Shown here: piece by piece, positions 1-22,208 of the stretch
Layout of the letters: each line of letters starts with the position of its first letter
How positions within the stretch are numbered: position 1 is the stretch's first letter
NCBI RefSeq assembly: GCF_019097595.1
Contig: NC_080716.1
Span: 15,834,901-15,898,900, forward strand
Reading direction: 5' to 3'
Origin: Hemibagrus wyckioides
Lineage: Eukaryota > Chordata > Actinopteri > Siluriformes > Bagridae
Length of the DNA stretch: 64,000 nt
Translations under genes and position numbers: made by a program
The notes under the pieces: generated by a model
Database searches by the model: none
What the model saw: the letters and a program-made list of their open reading frames with translations, nothing else
Told to the model about the DNA's origin: nothing

Positions 1-17
1 CATTCTTATGAAGAACG
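1..17 (+). other. Possible 3' end of the preceding dysf exon
   Basis: A perfect donor (GTGAGT) starts at 18. The stretch 18-97 would make an 80 bp intron with an ideal branch site (TACTAAC, 72-78), a T-rich tract and CAG at 95-97, so an exon ending at 17 is plausible. In the frame required by the next exon it would read HSYEER before the Met. That does not resemble the sequence I expect before this Met in dysferlin (ending PVFGK or similar), so the call is weak. The true preceding exon may lie further upstream. Confidence 0.3.
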
Positions 18-77
18 GTGAGTCAAACAACACAAAGAGTCAGGAGTCATGGTATAGAAGTAAATTTCAACTACTAA

Positions 78-9503
<9,426 letters not shown>

Positions 9504-11345
9504 GCAGGGGGATTTGAGAAGACTCTACGGCCCTCCTAGTACCTTCTACTGTTATGCCAAATACATCTCAGTATTCAAACTGCTCCATCACTGTTACTGG
9601 GTTCCTGTGGGATAATTAAGTCATATCACCTGGGCCATTGTGTTAGAGCACACAGAAATCCATGCAGCGCCTACTGATATCTGTCTTCAACTTGAATGGA
9701 GCACAAGCTACAAAAGGATTGGAGTGTAACCTGATGTTAGACAGAGATAAGCGTGTAAAATAATGTGTGTTTGTGTCTCTGATCAAGCCATCTCTTATGC
9801 ATGTAGAAATGCCCTGTAACTCGTGTGTTAACTCTGAGCTCCTTGGCCCTGTTTGTGACCTAATGCTGAACTCACTTCGCCTTCTGTATTCTGTTTGACT
9901 CCCCATGTATACTTTTATCTCTCTCTTTCTCTGATTTAAATCCTTCTTCATGCTGTCTGTAGAATTCTGGCCTTTTCACAGCTAGCCATAGGCTTTCTTC
10001 TGCCTTAACATAGAGAAAAAGAGACAGAATTGCCTTTCCTCCTCCTGTGCCTTTATCCCTCACCACCCGCCCCTTTTGCTTTCAGCATGCACTGATGCTT
10101 TAGGTTAAAGCCTGGATTTGTCCTGTGAACTTGTAAGGTCTGAGGCAACCTGCTTGTTAGCCGAGCTCCAGCTGTCAGCAGCCCTATGTTTGTCTGATAA
10201 CAAATATCAAAACCTCCACAGAAATCCCTCACTAAATGGACATGGGGTTAGCTGTGAGCTAGTTATATGCGTGTTTGTGTGTGTGTGTGGAGACTGGCTG
10301 TGTGAGATAGAGAAAAAAAAGTGGGAGTTTGAGAGGGCATGTAATGTGACTTTAACTGTTAAAAAGCAAAAATAATGTAATGGCTGTAATTGCCTGTGTA
10401 TATGAATGAGTTTAGAATCACACGTGTGCATCTGGCAAGGTCAGGAGTACTTTAAAGGACTCATAAAAAGACAATCAGCGTGATAAAACATACTGACAGA
10501 AGTAGGTTATGTGCTATGCTCCCTACTGTGTTGAGTGAAACACAAGCTTAGGGGTCGAAGCACGGCCACTGGAAGGGTCAATCAGATCATAGTGCAGGGC
10601 TCCACTGTGCTGCATCTATTACATAAGTCTGACCTTTGTGTGCTTCGAGGGCTTAGCAGTGTGTTTATCCTACAGCTAGAACTACACAGTGTCATTCTGT
10701 ACCTGGTTCAAGAGAGCCAGGCTAATCCCAGTGAATTTTCACTGATTTCCTGGAGCGTGCCCAAAATGGTGAAAAAGGCCCTTTAATTCAGTCTGAGACT
10801 GACATAATTTAAAATTATGACATAAGATAAGGAACCTGGGAAAGAATATCAACAATTTAAAAGATAAATATATTTGTTTTGTTGGTTTCTTTCTCTTCTG
10901 TATTCAAACTGAGTAAATCTGTTCTATACCTGTACTAAAGCTGTACAGTCCCCAAATACTTGAAATGGTTCATTTTGCAGGACAGTTGTTGATACACATA
11001 GACATAGTCCATGTAATTGAGGGTTACAATCTACCCAAAGACTGACTAGCTATTATGTCAATGTAATGCCTTGTTAATGTTACACAACATGACAATCTGG
11101 TCTGTTACTATTTCTGTGAATATAACACTGCTGTTACTCTGAATGCTGCACTATATCTAATCTAATCATGAATGCGTTGGGAATATGTTGGCTTTAATCC
11201 CTTATAGGGATAAATTCACTGTGCCTAAAATTGTATGTGCATCCATTTTCAGACAATATATGGTTACAACATAGCAATATTCCAGTAAGAAAATATATGC
11301 CCTCTCTTGTCTTTTGTTGCATCAAGACCTACATTAAATCTTCTT
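9504..11345 (+). other. dysf 3' UTR and immediate downstream sequence (end unknown)
   Basis: Unique-looking sequence directly after the stop, with a short TG tract near 10272-10288. The 3' UTR must start at 9504 but its end is not clear. I see no canonical AATAAA until 11904. ATTAAA at 11333-11338 is a candidate poly(A) signal; CATAAA near 11363 is a weaker variant. No second gene seen here. Confidence 0.5.
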
Positions 11346-11951
11346 TAAAAAATGGTATGAAGCATAAAGCACATTCCACATATTCAGCATTTTCTAAATG
11401 AAGCTGCTTTGAGGTAGCATGCATGTGGATTCTGTGTTTAAATGATCGGCCTTTAGTGAGTTTTTCAGGAACCTGGGTTCATCTTTCAGTGTGTCTATGT
11501 GAAAAGGAAAAAAAACTAAAATATCACATTTATTGTAGCTTCTGCATTATTGTTTTACGTGTTCAAAATGTTAAGAAATCAGCATAAACAACCTAATACC
11601 ACAGGCCATGCATACCTTAGGATTAAATTCTCAAATAAGATACAGGCAAGAGACCACGTCGTTGTTTGCCCAGTTAGAAACTTAGCCACATTGTCGTTAG
11701 CTTAGCCCTGGAATCTCGCTGAGTAGTGTAGTCCTGGAGTGTGTGGATGGTGTTAGCCTTATAAAAACACATTAACCAGCAGGAACTCAAGGAAGGTGTG
11801 GCACATAGAGTGTTCGGGTTGTGCCATGTGGAATGGACCTCCACCAGACCCTGTCTCACTGCCGTCGCCTTGCTGATGCTTCAAATGAGCTGGCCTGCCT
11901 TGAAATAAAAGCAGGAATTTAATCGAGTGTGAATCATGGCCCTGTAAAAGT

Positions 11952-11992
<41 letters not shown>

Positions 11993-13466
11993 GGTGGAAA
12001 AACAAAATAGAAGCTTATTCTTACGAACATGTGATCTATTTCTACAATACTTGGAGTAACTGTCAGCCACATCACTATTAAGTTGAAATTTAGTAAGGAT
12101 TCAAAGCGTTCTCAACTGGATCTGTGAAATCATTCAATGAATTCCATACATCATTCAAAATTATGTATAGTACCTCAGGGTGAATGACAGTAACCCAGAC
12201 ATTATGCAAGAGGCGATATCCGGGGCAAGTGACATCATGGTGACATCATGAAGTGCACTGTTTTAGGATGGACAGAGATTACAAGCCCCTGTGCTGTGAT
12301 GATGCTGATGATGGAGCTGAATAACAGAGGAACTGACAATCAAAATGCACCAGTACAATGATTGGGCCAAAATTTCTTTTCTTTGCCAAAAGCAATGCAA
12401 GACATTATTTTCTTGCCTTTTTTCTTATTACCTTGCTTTGATGTTCACTATTCATGTTCTTCAGTTCAATACTACTAGCTAAATAAAACTAACTGAACTA
12501 TTTCATCCATAACAAATAAGAACAAGAGGCTCGGTTGTGGTTGCTAAATGGAAATTAGCCATTTAAAGTATCATTATACATGTAACATCCGCTATCTCGT
12601 AGAATCAGAGATAATAATAGATAAATGAAGACTACACTCACCAAATGGCTTGCTTTCATAGGGACAGAGATTTCTTTTATATAAACATTGTGTTTCAGAG
12701 GGATTAGACATGTGCTTGAACACCACAAAAGAGCACAAGAAGACAGACAACAAAGCTGTTGAAAGTAATAACAGTCAGTTGGTTATTTTTACCACGGAAA
12801 TAGCAATGCATCCTTTATAAATATAAAGTGATCTTATATCACTGCAGGGAAAAACACCCTGCAGATTCAGTTTTTCAAAGGAATGAGGATGTATTTTGAT
12901 TAAATGTCACAGCAGCATGAACCACAACTATTAATAACTTTTTTTTGTCTAGTCCCATATATTTTTTTCAAATACAATTATCCCACTTTTTGCCAGATTT
13001 TCCCCAGTGGCCACAGTCATGAAAGTCCTAAGAACAATTAATGCTGTGCTATAATCTACTCCGTATTTGTACTTGTATTGTTGTCATGAAACCCTACCCC
13101 AAACAGTGTACATTTAAAAGTAATAGAAAAGGAAGAATTGTTAGCACTCAGCCTCTTACCTCTAGGTGAGGAATCACTTATAATGATTATGAAATATGCT
13201 AATGTGTTAATCTTACTCTTTTGGTAACAGTAATTGAAATGAGTTAAAACAAAGGAGGTGTGAGGCGCTGTCAAAAGGCCTGGAATTCCTATTTACACAC
13301 AGAGCACTTTTCAGTATTTGTGATCAAGTGAGAAGTAAATTAGTAGCTCCAATCACCATGATCATTTAGCTTCATTCTTTATTAGACTTAATATACAGGA
13401 CCTAAAGGAAGCAACTAAAGCATGTGAGCCAATGACTAAATATACTATATTCAAAATGCAATAACA
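11346..13466. other. Noncoding, nothing recognised apart from a GA repeat
   Basis: AT-rich single-copy-looking sequence. It contains the GA microsatellite at 11952-11987 and an AATAAA at 11904-11909 just before it. No mobile element, exon or RNA gene recognised. Confidence 0.6.
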
Positions 13467-13756
13467 GGTGGTAAGGTAGTGCAGTGGGTTTAGTTGCCAG
13501 GGTTCGATCCTGAACTCTGTCTGTATGGAATTCTTGTGTCCATGTGGGTTTTCTCAAAGTTCTCCAGTTTCCTCCCATCTCTGAACAAGAAAATAGTGGG
13601 TGGTTTGTGAATGAGCATGTGAATATGTGTGTGCATGCATGGTATTCTGCCATGGATTTCCAGGGTGTATTCCCTGCCTCTTTCCTAGTGCTCCTGGGAA
13701 AGTTTCCAGATACGCTGTGACCCCGACCAGGATGAAACCATTACTGAAGATGAAAA
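13467..13756 (+). mobile_element. HE1-type tRNA-derived SINE
   Basis: Head GTGCAGTGGGTTTAG with a B box GGTTCGATCC (about 13500-13509). The body has the GTGTCCATGTGGGTTTTC and TCCAGTTTCCTCCCATCT blocks; the 3' part is CCCGACCAGGATGAAACC then ATTACTGAAGATGAA. Other copies in this window share this order. About 290 bp, nearly full length, clearly diverged. Confidence 0.85.
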
Positions 13757-16700
13757 CAAAAAGCAGTGATAGTAAATCTTTTTATTATTCAATCATCCAC
13801 CAAAGATCTTGACACAGAACGTGTTGAAAGTATCAATTACACTGTTGTTACATTGTAACTAACATGTAATACGCTTAAACAGTGGCATGTGCTTCAGTGT
13901 GCTGCTTTTAAATATGTCTTTTTAGTTTGTGGAGGAAATATTACTACATAATAAATCATGGTGCTGAATGTGACTCAATACCAGCGGGCCACAACACTCG
14001 GCCTCTGACTCACTGTAACCTGGTTACAATGGAGGGAAACATTCATATTACAGCTCCCAGTGTGCCCAGTAACACAGTGATATAATCGGCACCTACTAGC
14101 CTTTGCTTAGATTGCACCACATCTTGGCAGCCTTTTATACAAAGTTATTGCTGTCCAACAGCTCAAATACAACCCACCGGTCTGCACTAAAAAGTCATAA
14201 TTGTGGGTTTACAGTCCGTGAAATGAAACCCTGTTTGGATGATTTGATATATACAGTGGAAAAGTGCTATATGTAGAAGCGTAGGGTGTGTACTGTATGT
14301 ATGTACTTTAATATGATGTAATTGGTGTGGACCAATCTTCCACAATGTATTACAGTATTACTGAGATCTAATCTAGTTAAAGTTCACTAATGATATTCCG
14401 GTCAAAATTCCAATAATTCCAGTGTAAATTTTAGCCAGATTATCATGTCTTGTCTAAGGGAACCATACTGTTTGCATTTCCAAGAACTTCTGTACAACAC
14501 GTTTTCCAATAGACAGTGGAACATTTAAAGAGCCATCTTAAATCAATTCCAAACTGATTTGCTGTATCCACAGCTTTAAAAAACTCTCTGATCTGTTCAC
14601 CAGTCTTATAAGGCGTTCTTGGTGGAATAATTTCCTGGTGAAAAGGTTTTAATAAAAAATGATCCCTCTAAAGGAAGGATTCCTTATGGCACAATTTTAT
14701 CAAAGGATGTAGTTCAATGGAAAATTGATATTAGATGGCCCGAGCTAGCCCAGCCATAGTAGACTGTATTTACAAAGAAATTGAGGATGAGAGATGGCCT
14801 GATGTACTGACCTATTTTAGAACTTGTCCAGTCAGCACATGTCTCTATATAATTGTATTTTGATGGCCTTAGAGTTTTCCTTAATTGCTACCTTTCCATC
14901 TCTCTCTCTCTCTCTCTCCCCATTCTTACTTTGTGTAGGTAATATGTGTGTGTGTGTTCCTGTGTTAAAGCTTGGGTATGTTATTTCAGCCTTGCTGAAC
15001 TTCCTGTGCTCCTTGACCATTGTCCACTGAGTATGTGGGTGGGAGGCAAGAGTCATGCCTAACCTCGACTCTCATAATTCCTACAGTATACAGGAAAAAG
15101 GATCAGATGTCTCCTAGTTAGTAGACAGAATATATTTGACTATACGTTTAACACACAGAAGATGCTGACCTGTAATTTTAAATTACTTCATGGTGTTGAT
15201 ATTATCACAAATGCTTCGATAATTTTTTTGTTTGTTTGTTTTTAAGAGTTGTTTAACTGTGTTTTGGGAAAGGTATGCTTAAATTGTATTACCTACATAG
15301 TTGGGGCATTGCTCATCTTGCACTGTAATTACAAAGGTGAGGCATGTTTGATTCTCAACTTAGAAAATGTTTTATTGTCTCTAGAATGAGATCATGGAAA
15401 AATCCAGACATCAAAAAGCTTCACCTATTAAACAACATCTGCATTGACTGCTAACTTGGCATGGCCAAACATTTAGAAATCAACCTTCAGTCGCTGTAGA
15501 CCAAAAGGGCCATTATCACGCAAATTGAATTAACAGATTAATAGTTCTCAAACAACAGAGATGTCATAAGTGGGTGATTTGGGATATGGAGGCCATCTCA
15601 TTAGCCATCTCTGGTATTGCAGCTAACTGCTTAATAGCTTCAATAAGTGGCCTCTTAAAGTCAATTTAGCAATCATATACATAGGTATTAACTCTTTTTA
15701 CACATAATTATCAACAGAATAAACAAGAAGGAATTTTTCACTCTGAAATGGAAAAAGCTATATAATTTTATGAGCCACACAACCATGGGTTTTTGTTTTT
15801 TTTTATGTGTTGAGTCATTTTTGTTTTCTCAACATGCCTTGTTTTCATAAAGCCTATTTTTTTTTTTAGTTTGATCGAGATTCAGATAACAATAATTTAC
15901 TTGCTACACAACTACTGTTTTGTAACACTTTCGATGATTTTAGTGGATCCTAGGTATTGAGGATTAAAACAGTCCCCAGGCAAAGGAAAAGCTATATTTT
16001 GAATAAAATTCGGGATCCTTTAACAGGTCAGGTCACCCTGCATTGCTCTCTAAGTGCTGCTTTGCACCATGCAATGCTCTCTAAAGCCCATTATGAGAAT
16101 GCTACCCAAGGAGTGGTTTTATGGCACTGTGAATGTAATTGTTTGCCTGTTTTATGCATTCTGCAAGCAGTGGGGTGGCATCCACACACAAACACACACA
16201 TACACACACACCACATAAAACTATTCACACAAAACACTAAGCATACTTTTGAGAATGCCGTGGTTTGTGGTCTCCTGAGTTTGCCACCCTGACAGTAAGC
16301 TGCTCCTGCTAGGGCCCTGTCTGGCACTTCTACCTACCACAGAGCCTGGGAGACATCAAGACCAAAAAAACCCCAACTAAAACTTTGAGGAGATATGGTA
16401 TAGAAAGGAGAAAGGAAGTGCAGAAGGATAAAGGCCTCATTTGAAGTATATTAATAAATGAGGCAATATTATGTTTAGAAAAGACATTTAAAGACAATAT
16501 TTCCATTTAATGTTATGCTTAGAAATATCTGTTGTCTGCAAAGAAGCATGCTAATAAAAACAACAGCATGATCTCTGGAAATGTGACCTTATAGGACCTT
16601 CTGTTATGGAAGACAAGTGTGTGGCCTGTGGCTGCTCAGTTGGGGTATCAGTCTCATGTTGGGATGTCTGGGAATTGAACTTTACTCAGACACCATCTAT

Positions 16701-17768
16701 TTCCTCTCATTACATCGAGAGGAAACATTAGAGGTCAACTCACAGGAACTGAAAAATGCCCACTTCTTTGATGTTGCATTGTGGGATCTTAACTGTGCCC
16801 TTCCTTTTCAGGCATTGCCTCTTTTAACTCATTATTTTGTTTTGCCCAAGAATCGAGTCTGAACAATATGTGCTTTTGTTGTGGGCAGCTACACTGTCAT
16901 CCCCAGTGGCATTCAGTTTACCACTTCATTCTTTTGGCCTCCTCATATGTGCCTGCAGCCCTTTCCTTTACCCTGAAGTCCCAGCAAAGCAGGATGCTGA
17001 AATATGCTTTGCAAAAAAAAGATATTCTTATTTTCATGGACAATTAGAGCAGATTCTATTCCATCACATGGATAAAATTTGTCATTGTAATCAGGAAAAT
17101 ATCTGAACAGCAGTAACTTTGCTTATTAGCAGCTCTCAGTGAGCAGAAAAGGAAGCAATGTTCATGAATTTCAAACCACAGAATTTGGTGAGATATTGCC
17201 ACAATTTTCATTTCTGAATGCCTGTTCTGCTTCTAAAAATAACAAAATCACATGATTTGAGACATCCAAGTTCTCTCAATAATGAGGAAGACATGTGTCT
17301 CAGTATGAATTCCAGGAATGTTTTGACGGCTGTGATGAGGCTTTGGCTTTTTACACCTGGCCTGAGGTTGCTTTGGTCACTGTAATTTCACCACAGCCAG
17401 TACAGCATGTTCCCAGGAACTGTCCTTCAGCAAAGGGAAACCAAACCCCAGGTTTTATTCCAAGACAAAACCATTTGGGACTTGAATGGTGCTTTACCAG
17501 AGATGTTTTTCCCAGTCATATGGAAGACATTTCAGTCATTCCTGTTACTAATCTGTTGAAGCATAGATGCCAGGCTTGGAGCAATAAATGAAAAATATTT
17601 TCATGAAGCAGTAAGATGGTCAGCGTCTTCTTTACTTTACACAGAAATATTAGAGTACAGTGGAATTACGTACGTCTAGACATACAAAAAGTTACAAAAA
17701 GTCATTCAACTTCTTGGTGCTTAGCGCTCATACCAAGGGAATTTTATATATATATATATTTTTTTATA
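13757..17768. other. Noncoding interval with a possible enhancer block
   Basis: No gene or clear mobile element. CA- and T-rich tracts occur at 16185-16212 and 15780-15870. The block 13975-14170 has higher complexity and a perfect palindrome GTAACCTGGTTAC overlapping a SOX-like ACAATGG. The block 16600-17590 also looks single-copy, with long non-simple sequence. A short TA run lies at 17744-17759, just before the transposon. Confidence 0.5.
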
Positions 17769-19283
17769 CAGTATCTCACAAAAGATTTTATCTTTAATGT
17801 GCAACACTAAAGAAATGACACTCTGCTACTCTGCTACAATGTAAAGTAGTGAGCGTACAGCCTGTATAACAGTGTAAATTTGTTGACCCCTCAAAATAAC
17901 TCAACACACAGCCATTAATGTCTAAACTGTTGGCAACAAAAGTGAGTACACCCCTAAGTGGAAATGTCCAAATTGGGCCCAATTAGCCATTTACCCTCCC
18001 CGGTGTCATGTGACTTGTTAGTGTTACAAGGTCTCAGGTGTGAATGGGGAGCAGGTGTGTTAAATTTGGTGTTCTCACTCTCACACACTCTCATACTGGT
18101 CACTGGAAGTTCAACATGGCACCTCATGGCAAAGAACTCTCTGAGGATCTGAAAAAAAGAATTGTTGCTCTACATAAAGATGGCCTAGGCTATAAGAAGA
18201 TTGCCAAGTCCCTGAAACTGAGCTGCAGCACAGTGGGCAAGACCATACAGCGGTTTTACAGGACAGGTTCCACTCAGAACAGGCCTTGCCAGGGTCCACC
18301 AAAGAAGTTGAGTACACATGCTCAGCGTCATATCCGGAGGTTGTCTTTGAGAAATAGACGTATGAGTGCTGCCAGCATTGCTGCAGAGGTTGAAGGGGTG
18401 GGGGGTCAGCCTGTCAGTGCTCAGACCATACGCCACACACTGCGTCAAATTGGTCTGCATGGCTGTTGTCCCAGAAGGAAGCCTCTACTAAAGATGATGC
18501 ACAAGAAAGCCTGCATACAGTTTGCTGAAGACAAGCAGACTAAGGACATGGATTACTGGAACCATGACCTGTGGTCCGATGAGATCAAGATAAACTTATT
18601 TGGTTCAGATGGTGTGTGGTGGCAACCAGGTGAAGAGTACAAAGACAAGTGTGTCTTGCCTACAGTCAAGCATGGTGGTGGGAGTGTCATGGTCTAGGCC
18701 TGCATGAGTGCTGCCGGCACTGGGGAGCTACAGTTTATTGAGGGAACCATGAATGCCAACATGTACTGTGACATACTGAAGCAGAGCATGATCCACTCTC
18801 TTCGGAGACTGGGCCGCAGGGCAGTATGCCACTGAGGGTAAAGGTGATGGACTGGCCAAGCATGTCTCCGGACCTAAACCCTAAGGGGGGGAGCGCAAGG
18901 TCTCTAACATCCACCATCTCTGTGATGTCATCATGGAGGAGTGGAAGAGGACTTTAGTGGCAACCTGTGAAGCTCTGGTGAACTCCATGCCCAAGAGGGT
19001 TAAGGCAGTGCTGGAAAATAATGGTGGCCACACAAAATATTGGCACTTTGGGCCCAATTTGGACATTTCCACTTAGGGGTGTACTCACTTTTGTTGCCAA
19101 TGGTTTAGACATTAATGGCTGTGTGTTGAGTTATTTTGAGGGGACAGCAAATTTACACTGTTATACAGGCTGTACACCCCCTACTTTACATTATAGCAGA
19201 GTGTCATTTCTTCAGTGTTGTCACATGAAAAGATAAAATATTTACAAAAATGTGAGGGGTTTACTCACTTTTGGAAGATACTG
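17769..19283 (+). mobile_element. Tc1-like DNA transposon, inactive
   Basis: Flanked by TA on both sides (17767-17768 and 19284-19285), the expected Tc1/mariner target duplication. Terminal inverted repeats are long: the right one covers about 19044-19283 and its reverse complement matches 17769 to about 17985, including AACAAAAGTGAGTACACCCC and CATTAATGTCTAAAC. The left repeat lacks roughly 30 bp near its outer end that the right one keeps. Inside is a broken transposase gene on the + strand. Length 1515 bp; the missing parts make it shorter than an intact relative. Confidence 0.93.
18116..19075 (+). pseudogene. Tc1 transposase pseudogene
   Basis: Reading from ATG 18116, the N-terminal helix-turn-helix is clear (ELSEDLKKRIVALHKDGLGY), followed by a basic linker, a second helix-turn-helix ending near LRQIGLHG, and the first catalytic Asp in LWSDEIKINLFG. 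The frame stops at TAG 18695-18697, where the family usually has Trp after GGGSVMV. Homology continues to LRRLGRRAV near 18830. There a deletion removes the block with the second catalytic Asp. A second deletion near 18887 removes the block with the third catalytic residue, after SPDLNP. The remaining C-terminus (NSMPKRVKAVLENNGGHTKY) is readable up to a stop near 19075. It cannot encode an active enzyme. Confidence 0.93.
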
Positions 19284-19314
19284 TATATATATACAATACA
19301 ATATATATACAACA

Positions 19315-20313
19315 ATCAGGCATAACATTAGGACCACTTGCCTAATATTGTGCTGGTCACCCTTTTGCTGCCAAAACAGCCCTGACCTGGCATGGACTCC
19401 AATGGATCCCTGAAGTGTGGTATCTGGCACCAAGATGTTAGCAGTAGATCCTTTAAGTCCTGTAAGTTGCAAGGTAGGGCTTCCATGGATCGGACTTGTT
19501 TGTCCAGCACATCTCAGGGTGTACATGGTCTTCAACATTGTTTCAGTAGGTTGTAGGTGTCAAAGTAACATCCACATGGATGGCAGGACCCAAGGTTTCC
19601 CAGCAGAACATTGCCCAAAGCATGACACAGCCTCTGCTGACTTGCCTTCTTCCCATACTGCATCCTGGTGCTATGTGTTCCCCTGGTAAGCGACACACAT
19701 GCACCTGGCCATCCAGGTGATGTAAAAGAAAACGTGATTTATCAGACCAGCACACTTTCTTCCAGTGCTCTGTGGTCTAGTTCTGATGTTCACATGCCCA
19801 TTGTTGGCACTTTTGGTGGTGCACAGGGGTCAGCATGGGCACCCTGACTGGTCTGCAGCTATGCAACCCCATACGCAACAAACTGTCCTGCACTGTGTAT
19901 TCTGACACCTTTCTATCAGAACCAGCATTAACTTCTTCAGCAATTTGATCAACAGTAGCTCGTCTGTTGGATCGGATCACACGGGCCAGCCTTCGCTCCC
20001 CACGTACATCAATGAGCCTTGGCCGCCCATGACCCTGTCACCGGTTCACCACTGTTCCTTCCTTGGACCACTTTTGATAGATACTGACCACTGCAGACCG
20101 GGAACACCCCACAAGAGCTGCAGTTTTGGAGATGCTCTGATCCAGCCGTCTAGCCATCACAGTTTGGCCCAACTCCTGCTTCTAACACATCAACTTTGAG
20201 GACAAAATGTTCACTTGCTGCCTAATATATCCCACCCACTAACAGGTGCCATGATGAGGAGATAATCACTGTTATTCACTTCACCTCTCACTGCTCATAA
20301 TGTTATGCCTGAT
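19315..20313 (-). mobile_element. Second Tc1-like transposon, inactive, minus strand
   Basis: Ends are inverted repeats: ATCAGGCATAACATTA at 19315 and its reverse complement TAATGTTATGCCTGAT ending at 20313. The transposase is encoded on the minus strand. It starts 32 bp after the right end of the previous transposon, separated by TA-rich sequence, and is followed at once by a GT repeat. Length 999 bp, shorter than I expect for an intact member, in line with the internal deletions seen in the coding part. Confidence 0.9.
19328..20200 (-). pseudogene. Tc1-like transposase pseudogene
   Basis: On the minus strand three separate readable pieces lie in order. First is the DNA-binding part (SNRRATVDQIAEEVNAGSDR, VSEYTVQDSLLRMGLHS). 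Next is the first catalytic block (CWSDKSRFLLHHLDG; the family motif WSDES is changed) through VMLWAMFCWETLGPAIHVDV. Last is the C-terminus (LDKQVRSMEALPCNLQDLKD). The segment between the last two, which should carry the second and third catalytic residues, is absent near 19517-19525. The start-codon region is also deleted near 20175. Frameshifts separate the pieces. Inactive. Confidence 0.88.
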
Positions 20314-20365
20314 GTGTGTGTTTGTGGGTGTGTGTGTATGTGTGTGTGTGTATGTGTATGTTGTG
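20314..20365. repeat. Imperfect GT microsatellite
   Basis: GT-rich array with interspersed TATG and TTTG units, directly next to the end of the Tc1-like element. Confidence 0.85.
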
Positions 20366-21785
20366 TATAAATCTTTAAAAGGTTATCAGTTCAATGGAAT
20401 CACTCATTTCACAGCAGCTCCTCACAGTTCCACTCCTCACCACCAGAGGTCAACCTCCCCTGAGATCTAATTTGGTTTCATTTCCTGTTATCACATTCAC
20501 TTGCTTCCTGTTACCACTCAGGAATGTAAACCATAAAAGTACAAGACATACTTGTCATATTAGCGGGAGCAAGAATCTCGCTTAAGCCGATCAAATATTA
20601 AGGAGAGAAGCAGCTCTACTCTGATAAGATCAGCTTCAACACACATTTAGAGGTAAATATGTCGTGCACTGAGTAAGTGTTTTCCTGCTATACATTCTTC
20701 TAAATCTATTACATTGATGATGATGATGATGATGATGATGATAATATGAAGAAGAAGAAGAAGAAGAAGAAAAAGAAGAAAAATATGAATGAATAAGGCT
20801 AGAGATTAGAAATCACAATAACTCATACAAGAAATGACCAATAAGTACCTCTGTAGCAGTATCTTTTTCATAAATTGAACAAATGAAATAATCTAAAGCT
20901 AATATCTTGGATTTCTCAGTCTAACTACAATAGCTACATCCTGACAAACACAGTCTACCTGACGAGCAAGTTCAAAAGTGCTACAAACTGTTTTTGACCT
21001 CTTGAGTTTCATATCTGACCACACACCCTCATAAGAATAAAAACCTTACAGCAGTTTTATTGGGCTCCTTTGAAAAACAAGAATCTCCCTTAAAGGTACT
21101 TTACAGTTCATGAAAGAAAAAGCCAGCACTGCTTGACAAAACTTGGGAGATGTTACTTACGTTCTCATTCCTCTTGGAAAAATTGCATGCGTACCTTAAA
21201 AACACTCATCTTTTTCAATTTAATAGCCAGCAGTAGCAGTATGTTTGACTGTTCAAATGTGTTACATATCATTAGGTCTTTATAGTAGAACAGTATACAA
21301 TTCTTAACCTTTTAATCTGTCAGTAAATTGTATGGAAGATGGGTGGAACAAGAGAAACTTACTAGTGAGCCAGATCTAGCATTCATCCTGCCCTCTCATG
21401 GTCCTTGGTGTGGAGTTTGTCTACTGATTTCTTGAGTTTGGATTTGCCATTTGGAATTTTCTTTCTTTTTGCTCGTGTATATCTGTTGAATAAAAAGTCC
21501 ACACATGGTGCCAAAGAATGCAGCTGGGTCCCCTAAGAGGGTCCCCCTCTATGTCTAATTTGTCCAGTGTAAAATGCCATATATACTTGAACAGATACAA
21601 TGATTGTAACTCACTTGACATTATAAAATCTTTCTTATTTCAATCTAAACCTCACCTTCATATTTCTCTAATAAGCTATAATTGAGAGTTTTGCCTCAAA
21701 AGTCTAGATAATTGTATCAAACATTTCTCTGTTGTTAAGAGGTGTTAAGGGGCCATATGCAAGAGGGCTTCATTAACAGTAACTA
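20366..21785. other. Noncoding interval with GAT and GAA repeats
   Basis: Contains (GAT)n at 20718-20742 followed by (GAA)n at 20749-20782. The stretch 20394-20640, with CACCACCAGAGGTCAAC and TTTCCTGTTATCACATTCAC, reads like part of a fish dispersed repeat, but I cannot define its ends. No gene. Confidence 0.5.
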
Positions 21786-22060
21786 ACACAGTATTAAACA
21801 TCCACAATGACATAACAGGTTAGGGTCAAAACACAAGCATAATAGTAGCAAGAAAACCAAAACTAGAGGGTAAAGTATACAGATAAAGAAGGCATTTCAA
21901 GGCATTTATGAATAAACAAGGCTCAGAAAAAACATAGCTACAAGACTGACAAAACTTTACCCTGGCATGCTGAACCCTGTGAGCTTATATCTAGTGAAAT
22001 GAGGAAGTGAACAGGAAATTGTGATCAAAGTTTGTGCCAGAGCATGACCTCTGCCTGTAA
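21786..22060. repeat. Candidate dispersed repeat related to 7855-8300
   Basis: Shares AGGGTCAAAAC and AAGGCTCAGAAA in the same order and a similar purine-rich character with the dysf intron stretch. Similarity is patchy, so the pair may be old copies of one family. No coding content. Confidence 0.35.
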
Positions 22061-22139
22061 AAATCAATTTAAAAAACAAAATAAATTTTTTGAGATTTTG
22101 TTTATTATATATAATTCTCTAAAACTACCAGCTGTCTAG

Positions 22140-22142
<3 letters not shown>

Positions 22143-22204
<62 letters not shown>
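22143..22204. repeat. (TA)n microsatellite
   Basis: About 31 uninterrupted TA units. Confidence 0.97.

Positions 22205-22208
<4 letters not shown>

Noticed and set aside
18111..18460. Minus-strand frames overlapping the first Tc1 element
   Set aside because: Antisense to a clear transposase frame on the + strand.
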